From: Arthrobacter sp. AFG7.2
GTDB lineage: Bacteria > Actinomycetota > Actinomycetes > Actinomycetales > Micrococcaceae
Length of the DNA: 64,000 nucleotides
NCBI RefSeq assembly: GCF_002892835.1
Contig: NZ_PJMB01000003.1
Span: forward strand, 248,001-312,000
Reading direction: 5' to 3'
The translations under genes and the position numbers were made by a program. Under the pieces are notes generated by a model, which did no database searches, was not told the origin of the DNA, and worked only from the letters and a program-made list of their open reading frames with translations. This document shows, in pieces, positions 45,949 to 56,052 of this stretch (position 1 is its first letter; every line of letters begins with the position of its first letter).

Positions 45949-46044
45949 ATGCTCGAAGGTATGGAAGAGCAGTACCGGAGTCGGTATGGGGGTTCTTCTC
46001 CAGGGCCAGTGACAGCAGTCCTTAAAGGGGCAAGTTCGCCCTAG
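45949..46044 (+). CDS. Possible leaderless short protein (31 aa)
   Basis: The frame MLEGMEEQYRSRYGGSSPG... stops at 46042-46044. There is no ribosome site, but a near-consensus -10 ends seven bases before the ATG, as in leaderless actinobacterial genes. It could be a regulatory leader peptide for the secreted protein at 46196. Only the promoter geometry supports it. Confidence 0.3.
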   Translation: MLEGMEEQYRSRYGGSSPGPVTAVLKGASSP

Positions 46045-46195
46045 CAGCCCGGTACTTGGCTGCTTCCTACCGCCGCCGGCGGAGAGCAAAGAAACCACAA
46101 AGTCCGTGTTCCCACACGGCCACGCCATACGATATTGGGGCGTTTAGCTGGTCAGACGTACTTCGGGTACTACGGTCAGATTTCAGGGAGAAACA

Positions 46196-46501
46196 ATGTC
46201 TATCATGCGCAAAATCACGGCAGCAGCCGCCGGATCTCTTTTCATCATTGGAGCTGTCGCGGCACCATCACAGGCAGTTCGTGACGTTGACCAGGACGGA
46301 CTGGTAAATGTCAGCGTAGGAAACGTAACGATCCTGGAAGACGTCAATGTCGCGGTCGCCGCGAACGTAGCCGCCCAGGTCTGCGGTGTAAAGGTTGGGC
46401 CTGTCATCCTGCTCGCCCAAGAAGTCGATGCGAATGACACCACCAGGGTTGTTTGCGACCAGCAGGGCCAAAGGAATGATGTCGAACTGAGCAACAACTA
46501 G
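46196..46501 (+). CDS. Small secreted protein, chaplin-like in size
   Basis: 101 residues. Signal peptide MSIMRKITAAAAGSLFIIGA-VAAPSQA, then a valine-rich beta-forming mature part of about 74 residues (LVNVSVGNVTILEDVNVAVA, AAQVCGVKVGPVILLAQEVD) with two cysteines that could pair. Such short, hydrophobic, two-cysteine secreted proteins recur in actinobacteria and superficially recall chaplins, though the chaplin motif itself is not present. GGGAG lies seven bases before ATG. Confidence 0.75.
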   Translation: MSIMRKITAAAAGSLFIIGAVAAPSQAVRDVDQDGLVNVSVGNVTILEDVNVAVAANVAAQVCGVKVGPVILLAQEVDANDTTRVVCDQQGQRNDVELSNN

Positions 46502-46803
46502 GAGCGGCGGTTACTGCGAGTAGTCATAGCAACACAATGAGTGCCCCGACCCAAACGGGGCGGGGTGCTCCCATTTTCTCTGACGAGTCGCGACAAGTCA
46601 CTGGTCCAGCAGAAAGCCCGCTGCCTGCACCGTTTCCGGTGCGGGCAGCGGGCTTTTCAACTGAAGTCGGCCCCGGAAATGAACTAATCCGGGTGCCAAA
46701 AAAGAAGCGCTGCACTAGGGCTGGAGTCCACCAGGACTTGCGGCGTCCTTCTGTGCTGCGGCGTCACATGGCTGTCCGGTCTCGGCAACAGCCCACGCGA
46801 CAA
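46502..46803. other. Intergenic region holding a terminator
   Basis: A 302-bp stretch between convergent genes. Apart from the terminator at 46613-46657 nothing recognisable is present. Confidence 0.55.
46613..46657. terminator. Strong bidirectional terminator
   Basis: An AAA/TTT-flanked 17-bp stem (46616-46632 with 46637-46653, one G-U pair), loop TTTC, followed by TTTT. Confidence 0.88.
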
Positions 46804-47037
46804 CTAGCCGATCCGACGGGTGTCTACCTCGTCGTCGTCTTCTTCCAAATCATCCGCGTACTTATCCACATAAGCCGAATAGTCGGGTTCAACCGGCTCA
46901 TTCGCGTAATGGCTCGTGGCACGACTGCCTGGACCCGTCAGCTCACGCTGAAGTGCCGAGTAGTCAGTGTTCGGGGAGTAGTACTTGATATCCCGAGCCT
47001 GCTTGGTAGCTTTTGCCTTTTGACGGCCGCGCCCCAT
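46804..47037 (-). CDS. DUF3073 family protein
   Basis: 77 residues beginning MGRGRQKAKATKQARDIKYY, followed by SPNTDYSALQREL, the diagnostic DUF3073 start found across actinobacteria. The C-terminal half is acidic (YADDLEEDDDE). A basic head and acidic tail suggest nucleic-acid or ribosome contact, but the role is unknown. ATG 47037 is chosen because AAAGGGGG lies seven bases upstream. A start at 47076 adds 13 residues without a ribosome site. Confidence 0.92.
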   Translation of the reverse strand: MGRGRQKAKATKQARDIKYYSPNTDYSALQRELTGPGSRATSHYANEPVEPDYSAYVDKYADDLEEDDDEVDTRRIG

Positions 47038-47304
47038 GGCGTGACCCCCTTTTGTACTTGGACCGGAGGTGGTCACCTTGGCGTAGGTGAGGCCCCGGAA
47101 TGTTTGGTCAATTTGTCGTACACCTAGATTACATGCTTTCGACTGCCCCCGCTTGCCACCTTCGGCGCCTCGACGTGGTTTGGGTTACCATCAGGGCTTC
47201 AAACAGCGCGTTTGCAGCTTTTTTCTTCGGTAGAGTCGCTAAAAACATCTGCCAATACAGAGCCAAAGGCAGGGCCGGCGGAGAGAACCAGGAGGACGCA
47301 CCAC

Positions 47305-47970
47305 GTGAACCACCAGGACGTTCCGCCCAAGCCCGCCTCGCCGCCCCCCGCCGAACAGCATCGTATGCCTGCACCGCCAGCCGAACCGGTCCTGCACCCG
47401 CGCATGGAACCGGAACAGGGAACATCCACCCAATCCGGGAGGGTAAACCGCCGAATGCTGTGGATAGCAGCCTTCGTCGTCGTCCTTCTGGCCGTCATCG
47501 GTTCCCTGGTGTGGCTTGCCCTGTGGCTGAACTCGAACCCAGTCGCTGACAGTCCCAGGGGCAGCGCACCGGGGGTGCTGGAAACCACGGTCACACCGCC
47601 CGCTACACCACTGCCGCTGCCCCGCGAGGGCGTCACCCCCGCCGACTACGCACTCGGAGACTGCTTCAAGGATTTCGATCCCGAAGCGCTGGCAGCCACC
47701 GTGGTGGCGTGCGATACGCCGCACTCGGCCCAGCTCGTAGCGTTGTTCCGGTACCCGGAGGCGGAAACGTATCCCGGCGCCGAAGCCCTGAAGGCAAAAG
47801 CGCTGGAAGCATGCCAGGCCGCGAAGCTGGGCCCGGCTGCCAACAACTTCGCCCTCAACTTCGAGCGCAGCTTCCCCAGTACCACCAGTTGGGAATCAGG
47901 GGACCGCAGAGCTGACTGCTATGTCACCGCAGCCGGCGGCAACGTGATTAACGCAAGCGTGCTGCCCTAG
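47305..47970 (+). CDS. Membrane protein with septum-formation domain
   Basis: 221 residues. A proline-rich cytoplasmic head (PPKPASPPPAEQHRMPAPPA), one membrane helix (MLWIAAFVVVLLAVIGSLVW), and an extracellular domain of the septum-formation family: ALGDCFKDF, VVACDTPHSAQLVALFRYP, AKALEACQAAK and DRRADCYV, with four cysteines likely in two disulfides. GTG at 47305 follows AGGAGG. Role in division is by family name only. Confidence 0.82.
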   Translation: MNHQDVPPKPASPPPAEQHRMPAPPAEPVLHPRMEPEQGTSTQSGRVNRRMLWIAAFVVVLLAVIGSLVWLALWLNSNPVADSPRGSAPGVLETTVTPPATPLPLPREGVTPADYALGDCFKDFDPEALAATVVACDTPHSAQLVALFRYPEAETYPGAEALKAKALEACQAAKLGPAANNFALNFERSFPSTTSWESGDRRADCYVTAAGGNVINASVLP

Positions 47971-47993
47971 CGGCCATACCGCCAGGGCAGCAC
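47959..47993. terminator. Hairpin overlapping the septum-domain stop codon
   Basis: GTGCTGCCCT (47959-47968) pairs perfectly with AGGGCAGCAC (47984-47993) around an inner CGG/CCG pair. It spans the last codons of the upstream gene and lies 25 bp from the end of convergent clpB. Confidence 0.6.
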
Positions 47994-48017
47994 CCCTGCA
48001 TCCACCCTTGATCGCCA

Positions 48018-50666
48018 TTAGTCCTTCCGGCGGACGGACAGACCGTTACTGAGCCCCACCCCGGCGGCTGGGGCATCAATTCCGTCCGCGGTGAGCTCTC
48101 CAAGGTCCGCCGCCGTATCCACCAGCACCGTATCGCCGTCGCTGATGTCGCCGGCCAGGATGGCTTTCGCCAGGCGGTCGCCGATCTCGCGCTGCACCAG
48201 GCGGCGGAGCGGCCGCGCGCCGTAGGCGGGATCGAATCCGGACAAGGCCAGCCAGGCTCGGGCGCCCTCGGTGACCTCGAGGGTGAGGCGGCGCTCGTGC
48301 AGCCGGCGGCCCAGTTCGTCCACGTGCAGCTCCACGATGTGTGCCAGCTCTTCAACGGTAAGGGCGTCGAACAGCACAACCTCGTCCAGCCGGTTCAGGA
48401 ACTCGGGCTTGAAGGATGCATTGACGGTGGCCATAACGGCGTTCCGCTTGGCCTCCGGGTCCAGGGTCTGGTCCACCAGGAACTGGCTGCCCAGGTTGGA
48501 GGTCAGCACCAGGATCACGTTGCGGAAATCCACGGTGCGGCCCTGGCCGTCGGTGAGCCGGCCGTCATCGAGCACCTGCAGGAGGATGTCGAACACCTCG
48601 GGGTGGGCCTTCTCCACCTCGTCCAGCAGCACTACAGAGTACGGACGACGGCGGACCGCTTCAGTCAGCTGGCCGCCCTCCTCGTAGCCCACGTAGCCCG
48701 GGGGCGCACCCACGAGGCGGGCGACGGAGTGCTTCTCGCCGTACTCGGACATGTCGATCCGCACCATGGCACGCTCGTCGTCGAACAGGAAGTCCGCCAG
48801 GGCCTTGGCCAGCTCCGTCTTGCCGACGCCGGTGGGGCCCAGGAACAGGAACGACCCGGTGGGCCGGTTGGGATCGCTGATCCCCGCCCGTGCGCGCCGG
48901 ACGGCGTCCGAGACTGCCGTGACAGCCTTGGTCTGACCGATGAGCCGCTTGCCCAGCTCCTCCTCCATGTGGAGCAGCTTCTGGCTTTCACCCTGTAGCA
49001 TGCGGCCTGCAGGTATGCCGGTCCAGGCCGAGATGACCTCGGCGATGTCGTCAGCAGTCACCTGTTCCGCCACCATCTGCGAGGATTTGTCCGTGACGGC
49101 GGCTTCGGCCTCCGCGGCGGCATTCAGCTCCCGCTCCAAGGCCGGGATCTCGCCGTAAAGCACGCGGGACGCAGTCTCCAGGTCGCCCTCGCGCTGGGCC
49201 TTGTCCGCAGCGCTTCGCAGCTCATCGAGCTTTGCTTTGAGGTCGCCAACCCGGTTCAGTCCTGCCTTTTCGGCTTCCCAGCGGGCGTTGAGGGCATCCA
49301 GCTCCTCCCTCTTGTCCGCCTTGTCCGCACGGAGAGCCGCGAGGCGTTCCACAGAGGCGGCGTCCGTTTCACCTTCCAGAGCCAGCTCTTCCATGGTGAG
49401 CCGGTCCACCACGCGCTGGAGCTGGTCGATCTCCTCCGGCGCGGAGTCGATCTCCATGCGGAGCCGGGATGCGGCCTCATCCACCAGGTCGATGGCCTTG
49501 TCCGGCAGCTGGCGTCCGGAGATGTAGCGGTTTGAGAGCGTGGCGGCGGCCACCAGGGCAGCGTCCGCGATGGTGACCTTGTGGTGCGCCTCGTAGCGTT
49601 CCTTCAGGCCGCGGAGGATGCCGATGGTGTCCTCCACGCTGGGCTCACCCACGTACACCTGCTGGAAGCGGCGCTCAAGGGCGGGGTCCTTCTCGATGTT
49701 CTCCCGGTACTCGTCCAGGGTGGTGGCACCGATCAACCTCAGCTCGCCGCGGGCCAGCATGGGCTTGAGCATGTTGCCCGCGTCCATGGAGGAATCACCG
49801 GTGGCACCGGCCCCCACCACTGTGTGGATTTCATCGATGAAGGTGACGATCTGGCCTTCGGAGTTTTTGATTTCCTCCAAAACAGCCTTCAGCCGCTCTT
49901 CAAACTCGCCGCGGTACTTGGCACCCGCCACCATGGACGCGAGGTCCAAAGCAATGAGGGTCTTGCCGCGCAGGCTTTCGGGCACATCCCCGGCCACGAT
50001 GCGCTGCGCCAGGCCCTCCACTACAGCGGTCTTGCCGACGCCGGGCTCACCGATGATTACGGGATTGTTCTTGGTGCGGCGGCTCAGGACCTGGACAATC
50101 CTGCGGATTTCGGCGTCGCGTCCGATCACGGGATCAAGCTTGCCCGACCGGGCCATGGCCGTAAGGTCGGTGCCGAACTTCTCAAGGGATTGGAACGTGT
50201 TCTCCGGGTCGGGGCTGGTGACCTTTCCGTCACCGCGGACTCCAGGCAGGGCGGCGAGCAGTGCTTCATGGGAGGCTCCGGCGTCGCGGAGCAACCGGGC
50301 TGCAGCATCATTGCCGGCCGAGACCCCCAGAAGGAGGACCTCGGTGGAGACGAACGTGTCACCCAGGCGGTCCGCTTCCTCCTTGGCGTTCTGGATGGCC
50401 TGCAGGGCGGGGCGGGAGAGCTGCGCCTGCTGGCTGGATCCCCCGGAAGTGGCCGGGAGTGCCTTGATCGCACTGCTCGCCTGGACGCTGACAGAGTCAG
50501 GATCGGCGCCGGTTGCGCGCAGCAGGGCCACGGCGACGCCTTCGCGCTGGTCCATCAGCGCCTTGAGCAGGTGAGCGGGCTCTACCTGCGGGTTTCCAGC
50601 CGTGGAGGCATTCATGGCCGCAGCCGAAAGAGCCTCCTGGCTCTTGGTGGTGAATTTGACGTCCAA
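48018..50666 (-). CDS. clpB: ATP-dependent disaggregase chaperone ClpB
   Basis: 882 residues. The N-terminal substrate domain starts [20 protein letters not shown]. Two AAA+ modules follow, with Walker [10 protein letters not shown] and GPTGVGKTE and Walker [18 protein letters not shown] and [12 protein letters not shown]. The coiled-coil M domain is about 410-525 ([20 protein letters not shown]), and the second pore loop is [13 protein letters not shown]. It extracts proteins from aggregates with DnaK. A HAIR element upstream implies HspR control. The M domain distinguishes it from ClpC. Confidence 0.98.
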   Translation of the reverse strand: MDVKFTTKSQEALSAAAMNASTAGNPQVEPAHLLKALMDQREGVAVALLRATGADPDSVSVQASSAIKALPATSGGSSQQAQLSRPALQAIQNAKEEADRLGDTFVSTEVLLLGVSAGNDAAARLLRDAGASHEALLAALPGVRGDGKVTSPDPENTFQSLEKFGTDLTAMARSGKLDPVIGRDAEIRRIVQVLSRRTKNNPVIIGEPGVGKTAVVEGLAQRIVAGDVPESLRGKTLIALDLASMVAGAKYRGEFEERLKAVLEEIKNSEGQIVTFIDEIHTVVGAGATGDSSMDAGNMLKPMLARGELRLIGATTLDEYRENIEKDPALERRFQQVYVGEPSVEDTIGILRGLKERYEAHHKVTIADAALVAAATLSNRYISGRQLPDKAIDLVDEAASRLRMEIDSAPEEIDQLQRVVDRLTMEELALEGETDAASVERLAALRADKADKREELDALNARWEAEKAGLNRVGDLKAKLDELRSAADKAQREGDLETASRVLYGEIPALERELNAAAEAEAAVTDKSSQMVAEQVTADDIAEVISAWTGIPAGRMLQGESQKLLHMEEELGKRLIGQTKAVTAVSDAVRRARAGISDPNRPTGSFLFLGPTGVGKTELAKALADFLFDDERAMVRIDMSEYGEKHSVARLVGAPPGYVGYEEGGQLTEAVRRRPYSVVLLDEVEKAHPEVFDILLQVLDDGRLTDGQGRTVDFRNVILVLTSNLGSQFLVDQTLDPEAKRNAVMATVNASFKPEFLNRLDEVVLFDALTVEELAHIVELHVDELGRRLHERRLTLEVTEGARAWLALSGFDPAYGARPLRRLVQREIGDRLAKAILAGDISDGDTVLVDTAADLGELTADGIDAPAAGVGLSNGLSVRRKD

Positions 50667-50698
50667 AGAGAGCTCCTTTCGGGGGCAGTTTTACTTAA

Positions 50699-50719
50699 GT
50701 TGAGTCTACTCCGCTCAAC
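50699..50719. promoter_or_regulatory. HAIR element (HspR-type operator) upstream of clpB
   Basis: GTTGAGT, seven bases, GCTCAAC: an inverted repeat matching the HspR consensus CTTGAGT-N7-ACTCAAG at 11 of 14 positions. It lies 33 bp upstream of the clpB start and within the wider palindrome AAGTTGAG/CTCAACTT. Confidence 0.8.
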
Positions 50720-50899
50720 TTTGGTTTTGCAGCGTATCCACTGGTTGTTTGCCTACAGCGAAACAGTTCAGGGTGGCTGGCCGCCAGAGGCGCCCGGCCC
50801 TACTAGAGGGGTTACTGCTTCCGGTTGCTGAGAGCACGCCTGAGACGCCGCCTGCTTGCCGGGCTCAGCGACGCTTCCGCCGGCCTGCAGGAGGCCCGG

Positions 50900-52084
50900 C
50901 TAGAAGCGGATCGCGTCAATCACCTTGATGCGGACGGCGACCAAGGCCGGGATGGCTCCGGCCAGCGCACCGACGAGGACCGCCGAGCCCAGGCCCAGCA
51001 TCGCTGCTTCCAACGGAAACGCAGGGTACTCCGCAAGGCCTGGTGCAACATTGGACTGGACCCACGGGTTCTTTACGACTGCCACCGAGAGCATGACGCC
51101 AACGATTCCGGCCACTGCCGTCGCCACAACGGACTCCATCATGACGCCGAGGAATATCCGCTGCGAGGTTGCCCCAAAGCTGCGACGGATGCCGATTTCC
51201 CGGACACGGTACCGCACGGTAACCATCGAAATATTCAGCATTCCGACCGCTCCCAGGAGGAGGACAAGCCCGGCGATGCCGCCGACGGCCAACTGGACAG
51301 ATTCGAAGGGATCTCCGTTGCTGGCGTAGTCCATCCGGTCCACCTGGACCTGCATGCCCGGGAACTGGCGCTGCAGGTCCGAGGTGATGGCCATTTTGAG
51401 CGGTTCGGCCTGGCCTTCCCCTACCCACAATTTGAACTGCCCGAATCCTCCTGCTGAAATGCCTGCAGTGTCCGCAGCCCCGGTCAGCATAAAGGCCGAC
51501 GGCGGTGCCTGCGGGTGCGGGTCCGGAACCACCCCGATGATCACCGCGGTGGTTTTCTGTTGTCCAACCAGCTGGACCTTTGGATTAGAAACGAGGTTCG
51601 GCCTGCCCGCCGCGGTGTAGAAGTTCTCTGATACCACCAGGGCGGGAGCCAGCCGGTTTTCGTCGTCGGCCGCAAACCAGCCGCCCTGCCGGACGTCCAA
51701 ACGGTGAATCATTCCGTAACCGGGATCCACGAGCTGGAGGTTCACCTGCTGCACGCCCTGGGGGGACTGGAAGCCATGCTGCGCCTGGCCGGACTTGGAG
51801 TAGTAGGTGATGCCGTAGCGGTCTATGACGCCCTGGTATGCGGTATCGAGCTTCCGCTGGTCCGGCTGCGTCGGTCCGTAGACGCCGATGCCAAGGGTGG
51901 CGGCGCGCCCGCCGTTTTGTTCCGACGACGCCTTGAAACCCTCACGGGCCAGGTTTCCCAGGCCCACAACCGATGTCAGGGCTGCCACGGAAAGAGCCAC
52001 GCCGACGAGCGCCAGCAGGATGCGGGTCTTGTTAATCCGCAGTTCCTGCCATGCCTCCACCAGGGCGGAAATGATTCCCGTCAT
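50900..52084 (-). CDS. MacB-like ABC transporter permease (FtsX domain)
   Basis: 394 residues. An N-terminal membrane helix (residues 20-45), a long periplasm-type extracellular domain (about 50-260), then three helices carrying the FtsX signature VRYRVREIGIRRSFGATSQR. It ends VRIKVIDAIRF. It works with the ATPase encoded just upstream (ATGA overlap) and the adaptor before that. Such systems extrude peptides, lipids or antibiotics by mechanotransmission. Substrate unknown. Confidence 0.9.
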   Translation of the reverse strand: MTGIISALVEAWQELRINKTRILLALVGVALSVAALTSVVGLGNLAREGFKASSEQNGGRAATLGIGVYGPTQPDQRKLDTAYQGVIDRYGITYYSKSGQAQHGFQSPQGVQQVNLQLVDPGYGMIHRLDVRQGGWFAADDENRLAPALVVSENFYTAAGRPNLVSNPKVQLVGQQKTTAVIIGVVPDPHPQAPPSAFMLTGAADTAGISAGGFGQFKLWVGEGQAEPLKMAITSDLQRQFPGMQVQVDRMDYASNGDPFESVQLAVGGIAGLVLLLGAVGMLNISMVTVRYRVREIGIRRSFGATSQRIFLGVMMESVVATAVAGIVGVMLSVAVVKNPWVQSNVAPGLAEYPAFPLEAAMLGLGSAVLVGALAGAIPALVAVRIKVIDAIRF

Positions 52085-52788
52085 GCGCCCGCTCCCGCCG
52101 GTACCTCGGCCGGCGAGAGGACGCCCGCCTCAAGCCGGTAGCAGGCCCGGGCAAGGGCTGCGACATTTACGTCGTGCGTGATGGTTACGAGCGCCGCTCC
52201 GGATTCGGTGGCAACTTCGTCCAGCAGCGCCATCACGGCCTGCCCCGTATCCACGTCGAGTGCGCCCGTCGGCTCGTCGGCAAGGATCAGGCGGGGCCGG
52301 CGGACCAGGGCGCGGGCTATCGCAACTCGCTGCTGTTCGCCACCTGAAAGCATGTTCGGCAGCATCTGGGCCCGGTGAGCCAGTCCCACCCGGTCAAGGA
52401 TGTCCATGGCAATCTCCCGGCGCCGCCAGAACCGGGCACCGCGGGCGTACAGCAGGGGTGTGATGACGTTGTCCAGGGCGGACCGTCCGGGCAGCAGGTT
52501 GAACTGCTGGAACACAAATCCCACCGCTTCACCGCGCAACCTGGCCCGTGCAGCATCGCCGAGCTGCTGTACAGGGCGCCCCTGGAAGCTGAGTTCGCCG
52601 CTGGTGGGGAGGTCCAGGAGCCCAAGCAGGTTCAACAGGGTGGACTTGCCGCAGCCGGACCGGCCAACCACTGCCGTATGGTCGCCGCTGTGGACCGCCA
52701 GGTCAACGCCCCGAAGAATGGGGAGTTCCTGGTCATCAGGAAGCAGTACAGTCCGGGTCACGCCCTTGAGGGCAACGAGTTCCTCCAC
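52081..52788 (-). CDS. MacB/LolD-like ABC transporter ATPase
   Basis: 235 residues. Walker [11 protein letters not shown]-loop [11 protein letters not shown], signature [15 protein letters not shown], Walker [13 protein letters not shown] and H-loop THDVN, all typical for the MacB/LolD subfamily. It overlaps the permease gene by four bases and starts two bases after the adaptor stop, so the three are one operon. Confidence 0.94.
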   Translation of the reverse strand: MEELVALKGVTRTVLLPDDQELPILRGVDLAVHSGDHTAVVGRSGCGKSTLLNLLGLLDLPTSGELSFQGRPVQQLGDAARARLRGEAVGFVFQQFNLLPGRSALDNVITPLLYARGARFWRRREIAMDILDRVGLAHRAQMLPNMLSGGEQQRVAIARALVRRPRLILADEPTGALDVDTGQAVMALLDEVATESGAALVTITHDVNVAALARACYRLEAGVLSPAEVPAGAGA

Positions 52789-52790
52789 CC

Positions 52791-54014
52791 TCAGCCGCCC
52801 ATCGGAAAGACGGGCCCGCCGAACTGCGGTCCGGAGGGCACCTGGGCGGGCGCACCCGGGATGAACTCAAGTACCGACTCTCCCTCGGCCAGCCCTGACA
52901 CCACCTCCACCACGGCACCGTCATTGAGGCCCAGCTGGACTTTCCGCTGCTCCGGCTCACTGGCTGGTCCCACTGCAGGAGTTCCGCCTGCGGGGGCTGG
53001 TCCGGCCGGCCCGCCGATGACGACGCCGCCGGCGCCGGGGTTCATGTCAGCTCCGGCGAGCCAGACAATGCCTTCCTTGACGCTGCCCTCCACCGCAGTG
53101 AGGGGAACGGTGACGACGTTAACGGCCTCGCCGGCCGTCACTGTCATGGTGGCGCCGAGTCCGGCAAAGACTTCGACGTCGGTTGGGACAGCGCAGCTGA
53201 GGGTCCCGGTGGGTGTCCCGCCCGGTGCGGGCGCACCATCAGGCCCTGCCGGGCCGACAGATATGGAGGGGACAGAGCGTCCTACTCCTCCCGTGATGCC
53301 GCCGCTTCCGGCGGCATCACCGGTGCCGCCGGCCGTACTCTTGAGCTCAACCGCGGGACAGGTAAAGGGCGCAGGCCCGCCGACCAGGGATATCTGGGCT
53401 GATCCCGGCTTTGCCAGGAGGCGGTACTGCTGGGCAGCGTCCACGGAACCACTGACAGTAAAGGTCCCCGGGTCAATCGTGCCGGCGGCCGCCCCCACGC
53501 TGACCTGCTGGTCAAGGAGCACATCCAGGGTCCGCAAAGTGCCGGCGGCCGGGGCAAGCACGTCTGAGTAAGTGTAGGTGGGAGCAGGTGGAGCCGTGAG
53601 CAGAATCCGGCTTCCAGGACCCTCGGCGTCGGGCGGCGATACCGGCTGGGAAGCCGCGGCTGCCTGCGGAGCAGGCTGGACTTCCGTCCGAACCTGGTAG
53701 AGCCGGTCACCTGAAGCCACCTTCACGCCGGGCTCCAGGAAAATGTAGGTCACAACCCCGGCGGCGGTGTTGCGCACCCCGACTGCCGGATCGTTCTGCA
53801 CCGTTGCCTGGATTTCGACCTTGTTGGTCACCGTAGCCCGCGACGCCTGCACCACCGGAACGGCCACCTGCGCCCCCGGCCCAACAACCGCCTGCTCGGG
53901 TGCCATGCCGTCCACGAATGCCATCTTGACCAAAGCGACTGCTATCACGGCGAACACCGTCAACCATGCCGCCGGTAAAACGACACGCCTGAATACCCTC
54001 ATCACTGCCCCCAT
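52791..54014 (-). CDS. HlyD/MacA-like efflux adaptor with Gly/Pro-rich insertions
   Basis: 407 residues. N-terminal membrane helix (VVLPAAWLTVFAVIAVALVK), then barrel and lipoyl-like domains (KVEIQATVQNDPAVGVRNTA, FLEPGVKVASGDRLYQV, VLAPAAGTLRTLDVLLDQQV). Two Gly/Pro-rich low-complexity inserts lie at about 225-272 and 322-354, the first bracketed by two cysteines. ATG at 54014 follows GGGGAG. Earlier in-frame residues to 54101 lack a ribosome site. It should link the MacB-like pump to the wall or outside. Confidence 0.85.
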   Translation of the reverse strand: MGAVMRVFRRVVLPAAWLTVFAVIAVALVKMAFVDGMAPEQAVVGPGAQVAVPVVQASRATVTNKVEIQATVQNDPAVGVRNTAAGVVTYIFLEPGVKVASGDRLYQVRTEVQPAPQAAAASQPVSPPDAEGPGSRILLTAPPAPTYTYSDVLAPAAGTLRTLDVLLDQQVSVGAAAGTIDPGTFTVSGSVDAAQQYRLLAKPGSAQISLVGGPAPFTCPAVELKSTAGGTGDAAGSGGITGGVGRSVPSISVGPAGPDGAPAPGGTPTGTLSCAVPTDVEVFAGLGATMTVTAGEAVNVVTVPLTAVEGSVKEGIVWLAGADMNPGAGGVVIGGPAGPAPAGGTPAVGPASEPEQRKVQLGLNDGAVVEVVSGLAEGESVLEFIPGAPAQVPSGPQFGGPVFPMGG

Positions 54015-54103
54015 CAGTAACTCCCCGGGCCACGATGCCGGGAAATGCATGCTCAGCATATAGTGGGGCCCGCAGACGGGCGGCACTGGCTGGCTTTGCA
54101 CCT

Positions 54104-55204
54104 TTATGTTTCGGCCGGCACTTCTGGCGTACGGGCACCGTCACTGAGGTTCTGCCAGGTCTCGTACACCGACACGGCTGCCGCTTTGACCACAAAGTGC
54201 ACTGTTAGGCCGGGAAGCAGGCCCAGGTCCGCCGAGGCAGCCGGGGTAACGTCGGCAGCCAGGCCTCCCGCCCGCACCCGGATAAGGTCACCGTGCGGCT
54301 CCAGATCCGTGATTCTCACCGTGAAGGAATTTCGGGGGCTGCCATGCGCATCATCGAGGAAAACGGATACGGCCGACGGCGGGAACGCGGCAGCCGCCGG
54401 CCGGCCGGCGGGGATGGGGTCCTCACTGTGTCCGGCAATGTGCCGGCCTCCGCTGGTCAGGATGCCTGTCCCGGCTGACGTTCCGGGCACGAAATTCAGG
54501 CCTGCCAGTCCGGCTGCGAAGGCGCTGCGCGGCCGTTCCAGCACTTTCCGGGCAGGACCTTCCTCCACGATCCTGCCCCCTTCCAGAATGACCACCCTGT
54601 CGGCAAGCATCAGCGCATCGAGCACGTCGTGGGTAATGATGATGGCCTGCCGCCCGGTGAGCACGCGCTTAAGCAGCCGCCGCAGCAGGGGCGCGGAGTG
54701 GATATCCAGCGCCGCCATGGGCTCGTCCAGGAGAAGTAGTCCGGGATCCGCTGCGAGCGCGCGGGCCACGGCGACACGCTGCGCCTGCCCGCCGGAAAGC
54801 TCCTCAGGACGCCGTGCCGCCAGGTCGCTTGCTTCCACTTCCGCCAGCCAATGCATGGCCCGGCTGATGGCGAGGTGCCGGACGGTCCCGGTGCTGCGCG
54901 GCCCAAAGGCCACATTGTCCAGGACGCTCAGGTGCGGAAAGAGCAGCGGCTCCTGTGCGAGCAGTGCCGTCCCCCGGTGGTGCGGAGCGGTCCACGTGCG
55001 CTCCCCGTCGGCCAGGTGGAAAAGGGTGCGGCCGTTGAGCTCGGCCCGCCCGCTGTCAGGGCGAAGCAGCCCGGCAATGACGGAGAACAGCGTGGACTTA
55101 CCGGCACCGTTGGGTCCCATCACGGCAACAGTTTCCGTAGGGCCAAGCGAAAGCGCGACGTCGAAGCCGCGCTCTACCACGGCCGCCTGCAACGAGAACG
55201 TCAC
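54104..55204 (-). CDS. modC: Molybdate ABC transporter ATPase
   Basis: 366 residues. Walker [10 protein letters not shown], signature [15 protein letters not shown], Walker [15 protein letters not shown]-terminal TOBE/MOP-like domain (about 290-350, [33 protein letters not shown]) may sense oxyanion. It overlaps modB by four bases and closes the modA-modB-modC operon. Sulfate specificity would be the alternative, but modA and the HTH-TOBE gene favour molybdate. Confidence 0.9.
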   Translation of the reverse strand: MTFSLQAAVVERGFDVALSLGPTETVAVMGPNGAGKSTLFSVIAGLLRPDSGRAELNGRTLFHLADGERTWTAPHHRGTALLAQEPLLFPHLSVLDNVAFGPRSTGTVRHLAISRAMHWLAEVEASDLAARRPEELSGGQAQRVAVARALAADPGLLLLDEPMAALDIHSAPLLRRLLKRVLTGRQAIIITHDVLDALMLADRVVILEGGRIVEEGPARKVLERPRSAFAAGLAGLNFVPGTSAGTGILTSGGRHIAGHSEDPIPAGRPAAAAFPPSAVSVFLDDAHGSPRNSFTVRITDLEPHGDLIRVRAGGLAADVTPAASADLGLLPGLTVHFVVKAAAVSVYETWQNLSDGARTPEVPAET

Positions 55205-56052
55205 GTGACGCCACCGCCCGGCCCGGCAGCCGCCGTCGGCCGCGTTGTGGCCTTGTTGCCTGCCGGGCGTGCAGGGCGCCTGTAGGCGAGCGCCACCACG
55301 GCAACAGCCACGGCCACCAGTACCAGGGAAAGCGCGACGGCGGCGTCCGGGTCAGTCTCGCGCTGCAGGTAGATTTCCAGCGGCAGCGTCCGGGTGACCC
55401 CCTGCAGGCTGCCGGCGAAGGTCAGCGTGGCGCCGAACTCGCCAAGGCTCCGGGCGAACGACAGGACTGCTCCCGAGGCCAGCCCGGGCAGGACCAGCGG
55501 CACCGTGACACGGCGGAACACGGTGCCTGGCGAGGCTCCCAGTGTTGCCGCCACTGCCTCGTAGCGCTGGCCGCCGGTCCGCAGGGCGCCTTCCAGGCTG
55601 ACCACCAGGAAGGGCAGGGCCACGAAGGTCTGGGCCAGGATCACGGCCGTGGTGGAAAACGCGATCCGCAATCCCAGCACCTCAAGGGTTCCGCCCAGGA
55701 GGCCTTGCCGGCCGAATGTGTACAGGAGGGCAATGCCGCCCACCACGGGCGGCAGGACGAGCGGGAGCAGCACCAGCGAGCGGAGGAGCCCCGACAACGG
55801 AAACCGGCCACGCGCCAGGACCACCGCCAGGGGAACCCCCAGCACGACGCAGAGACCAGCACTGGCAACCGACGTGCGAAGGCTCAGGCCCAGCGCCGCA
55901 AGGGCCGGCTCGGACGTGACCAGCGGAAGGAAGTTTGCCCAATTGACCCGTGCCGCCATGGCCGCCAGGGGAAGAACCACCACCAGGGCAGCCAGGGCCG
56001 CGAGTCCATATAGCCAGCGGGGGATGCCGGTGTACGCCTGGTGCCCGGTCAC
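55201..56052 (-). CDS. modB: Molybdate ABC transporter permease
   Basis: 283 residues with six membrane helices. The CysT/ModB permease pattern is clear: [40 protein letters not shown], the EAA loop [20 protein letters not shown], and [14 protein letters not shown]. It forms the molybdate channel and overlaps modA and modC by four bases each. Confidence 0.95.
   Translation of the reverse strand: MTGHQAYTGIPRWLYGLAALAALVVVLPLAAMAARVNWANFLPLVTSEPALAALGLSLRTSVASAGLCVVLGVPLAVVLARGRFPLSGLLRSLVLLPLVLPPVVGGIALLYTFGRQGLLGGTLEVLGLRIAFSTTAVILAQTFVALPFLVVSLEGALRTGGQRYEAVAATLGASPGTVFRRVTVPLVLPGLASGAVLSFARSLGEFGATLTFAGSLQGVTRTLPLEIYLQRETDPDAAVALSLVLVAVAVAVVALAYRRPARPAGNKATTRPTAAAGPGGGVT

Larger units (their letters stand above)
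45882..46195. other. Intergenic region with palindrome and short frame
   Basis: A 314-bp stretch. It holds the palindrome TAAGTATACTTA (45932-45943), a 31-codon frame at 45949 and, near its end, the GGGAG ribosome site of the next gene. No other gene is visible. Confidence 0.6.

Noticed and set aside
46268..46471. Reverse frame of 67 codons within the secreted protein gene
   Set aside because: Antisense to a gene with a clear signal peptide and ribosome site. No support of its own.
49581..50831. Long forward frame opposite clpB
   Set aside because: Antisense to a fully supported ClpB. No recognisable motif.
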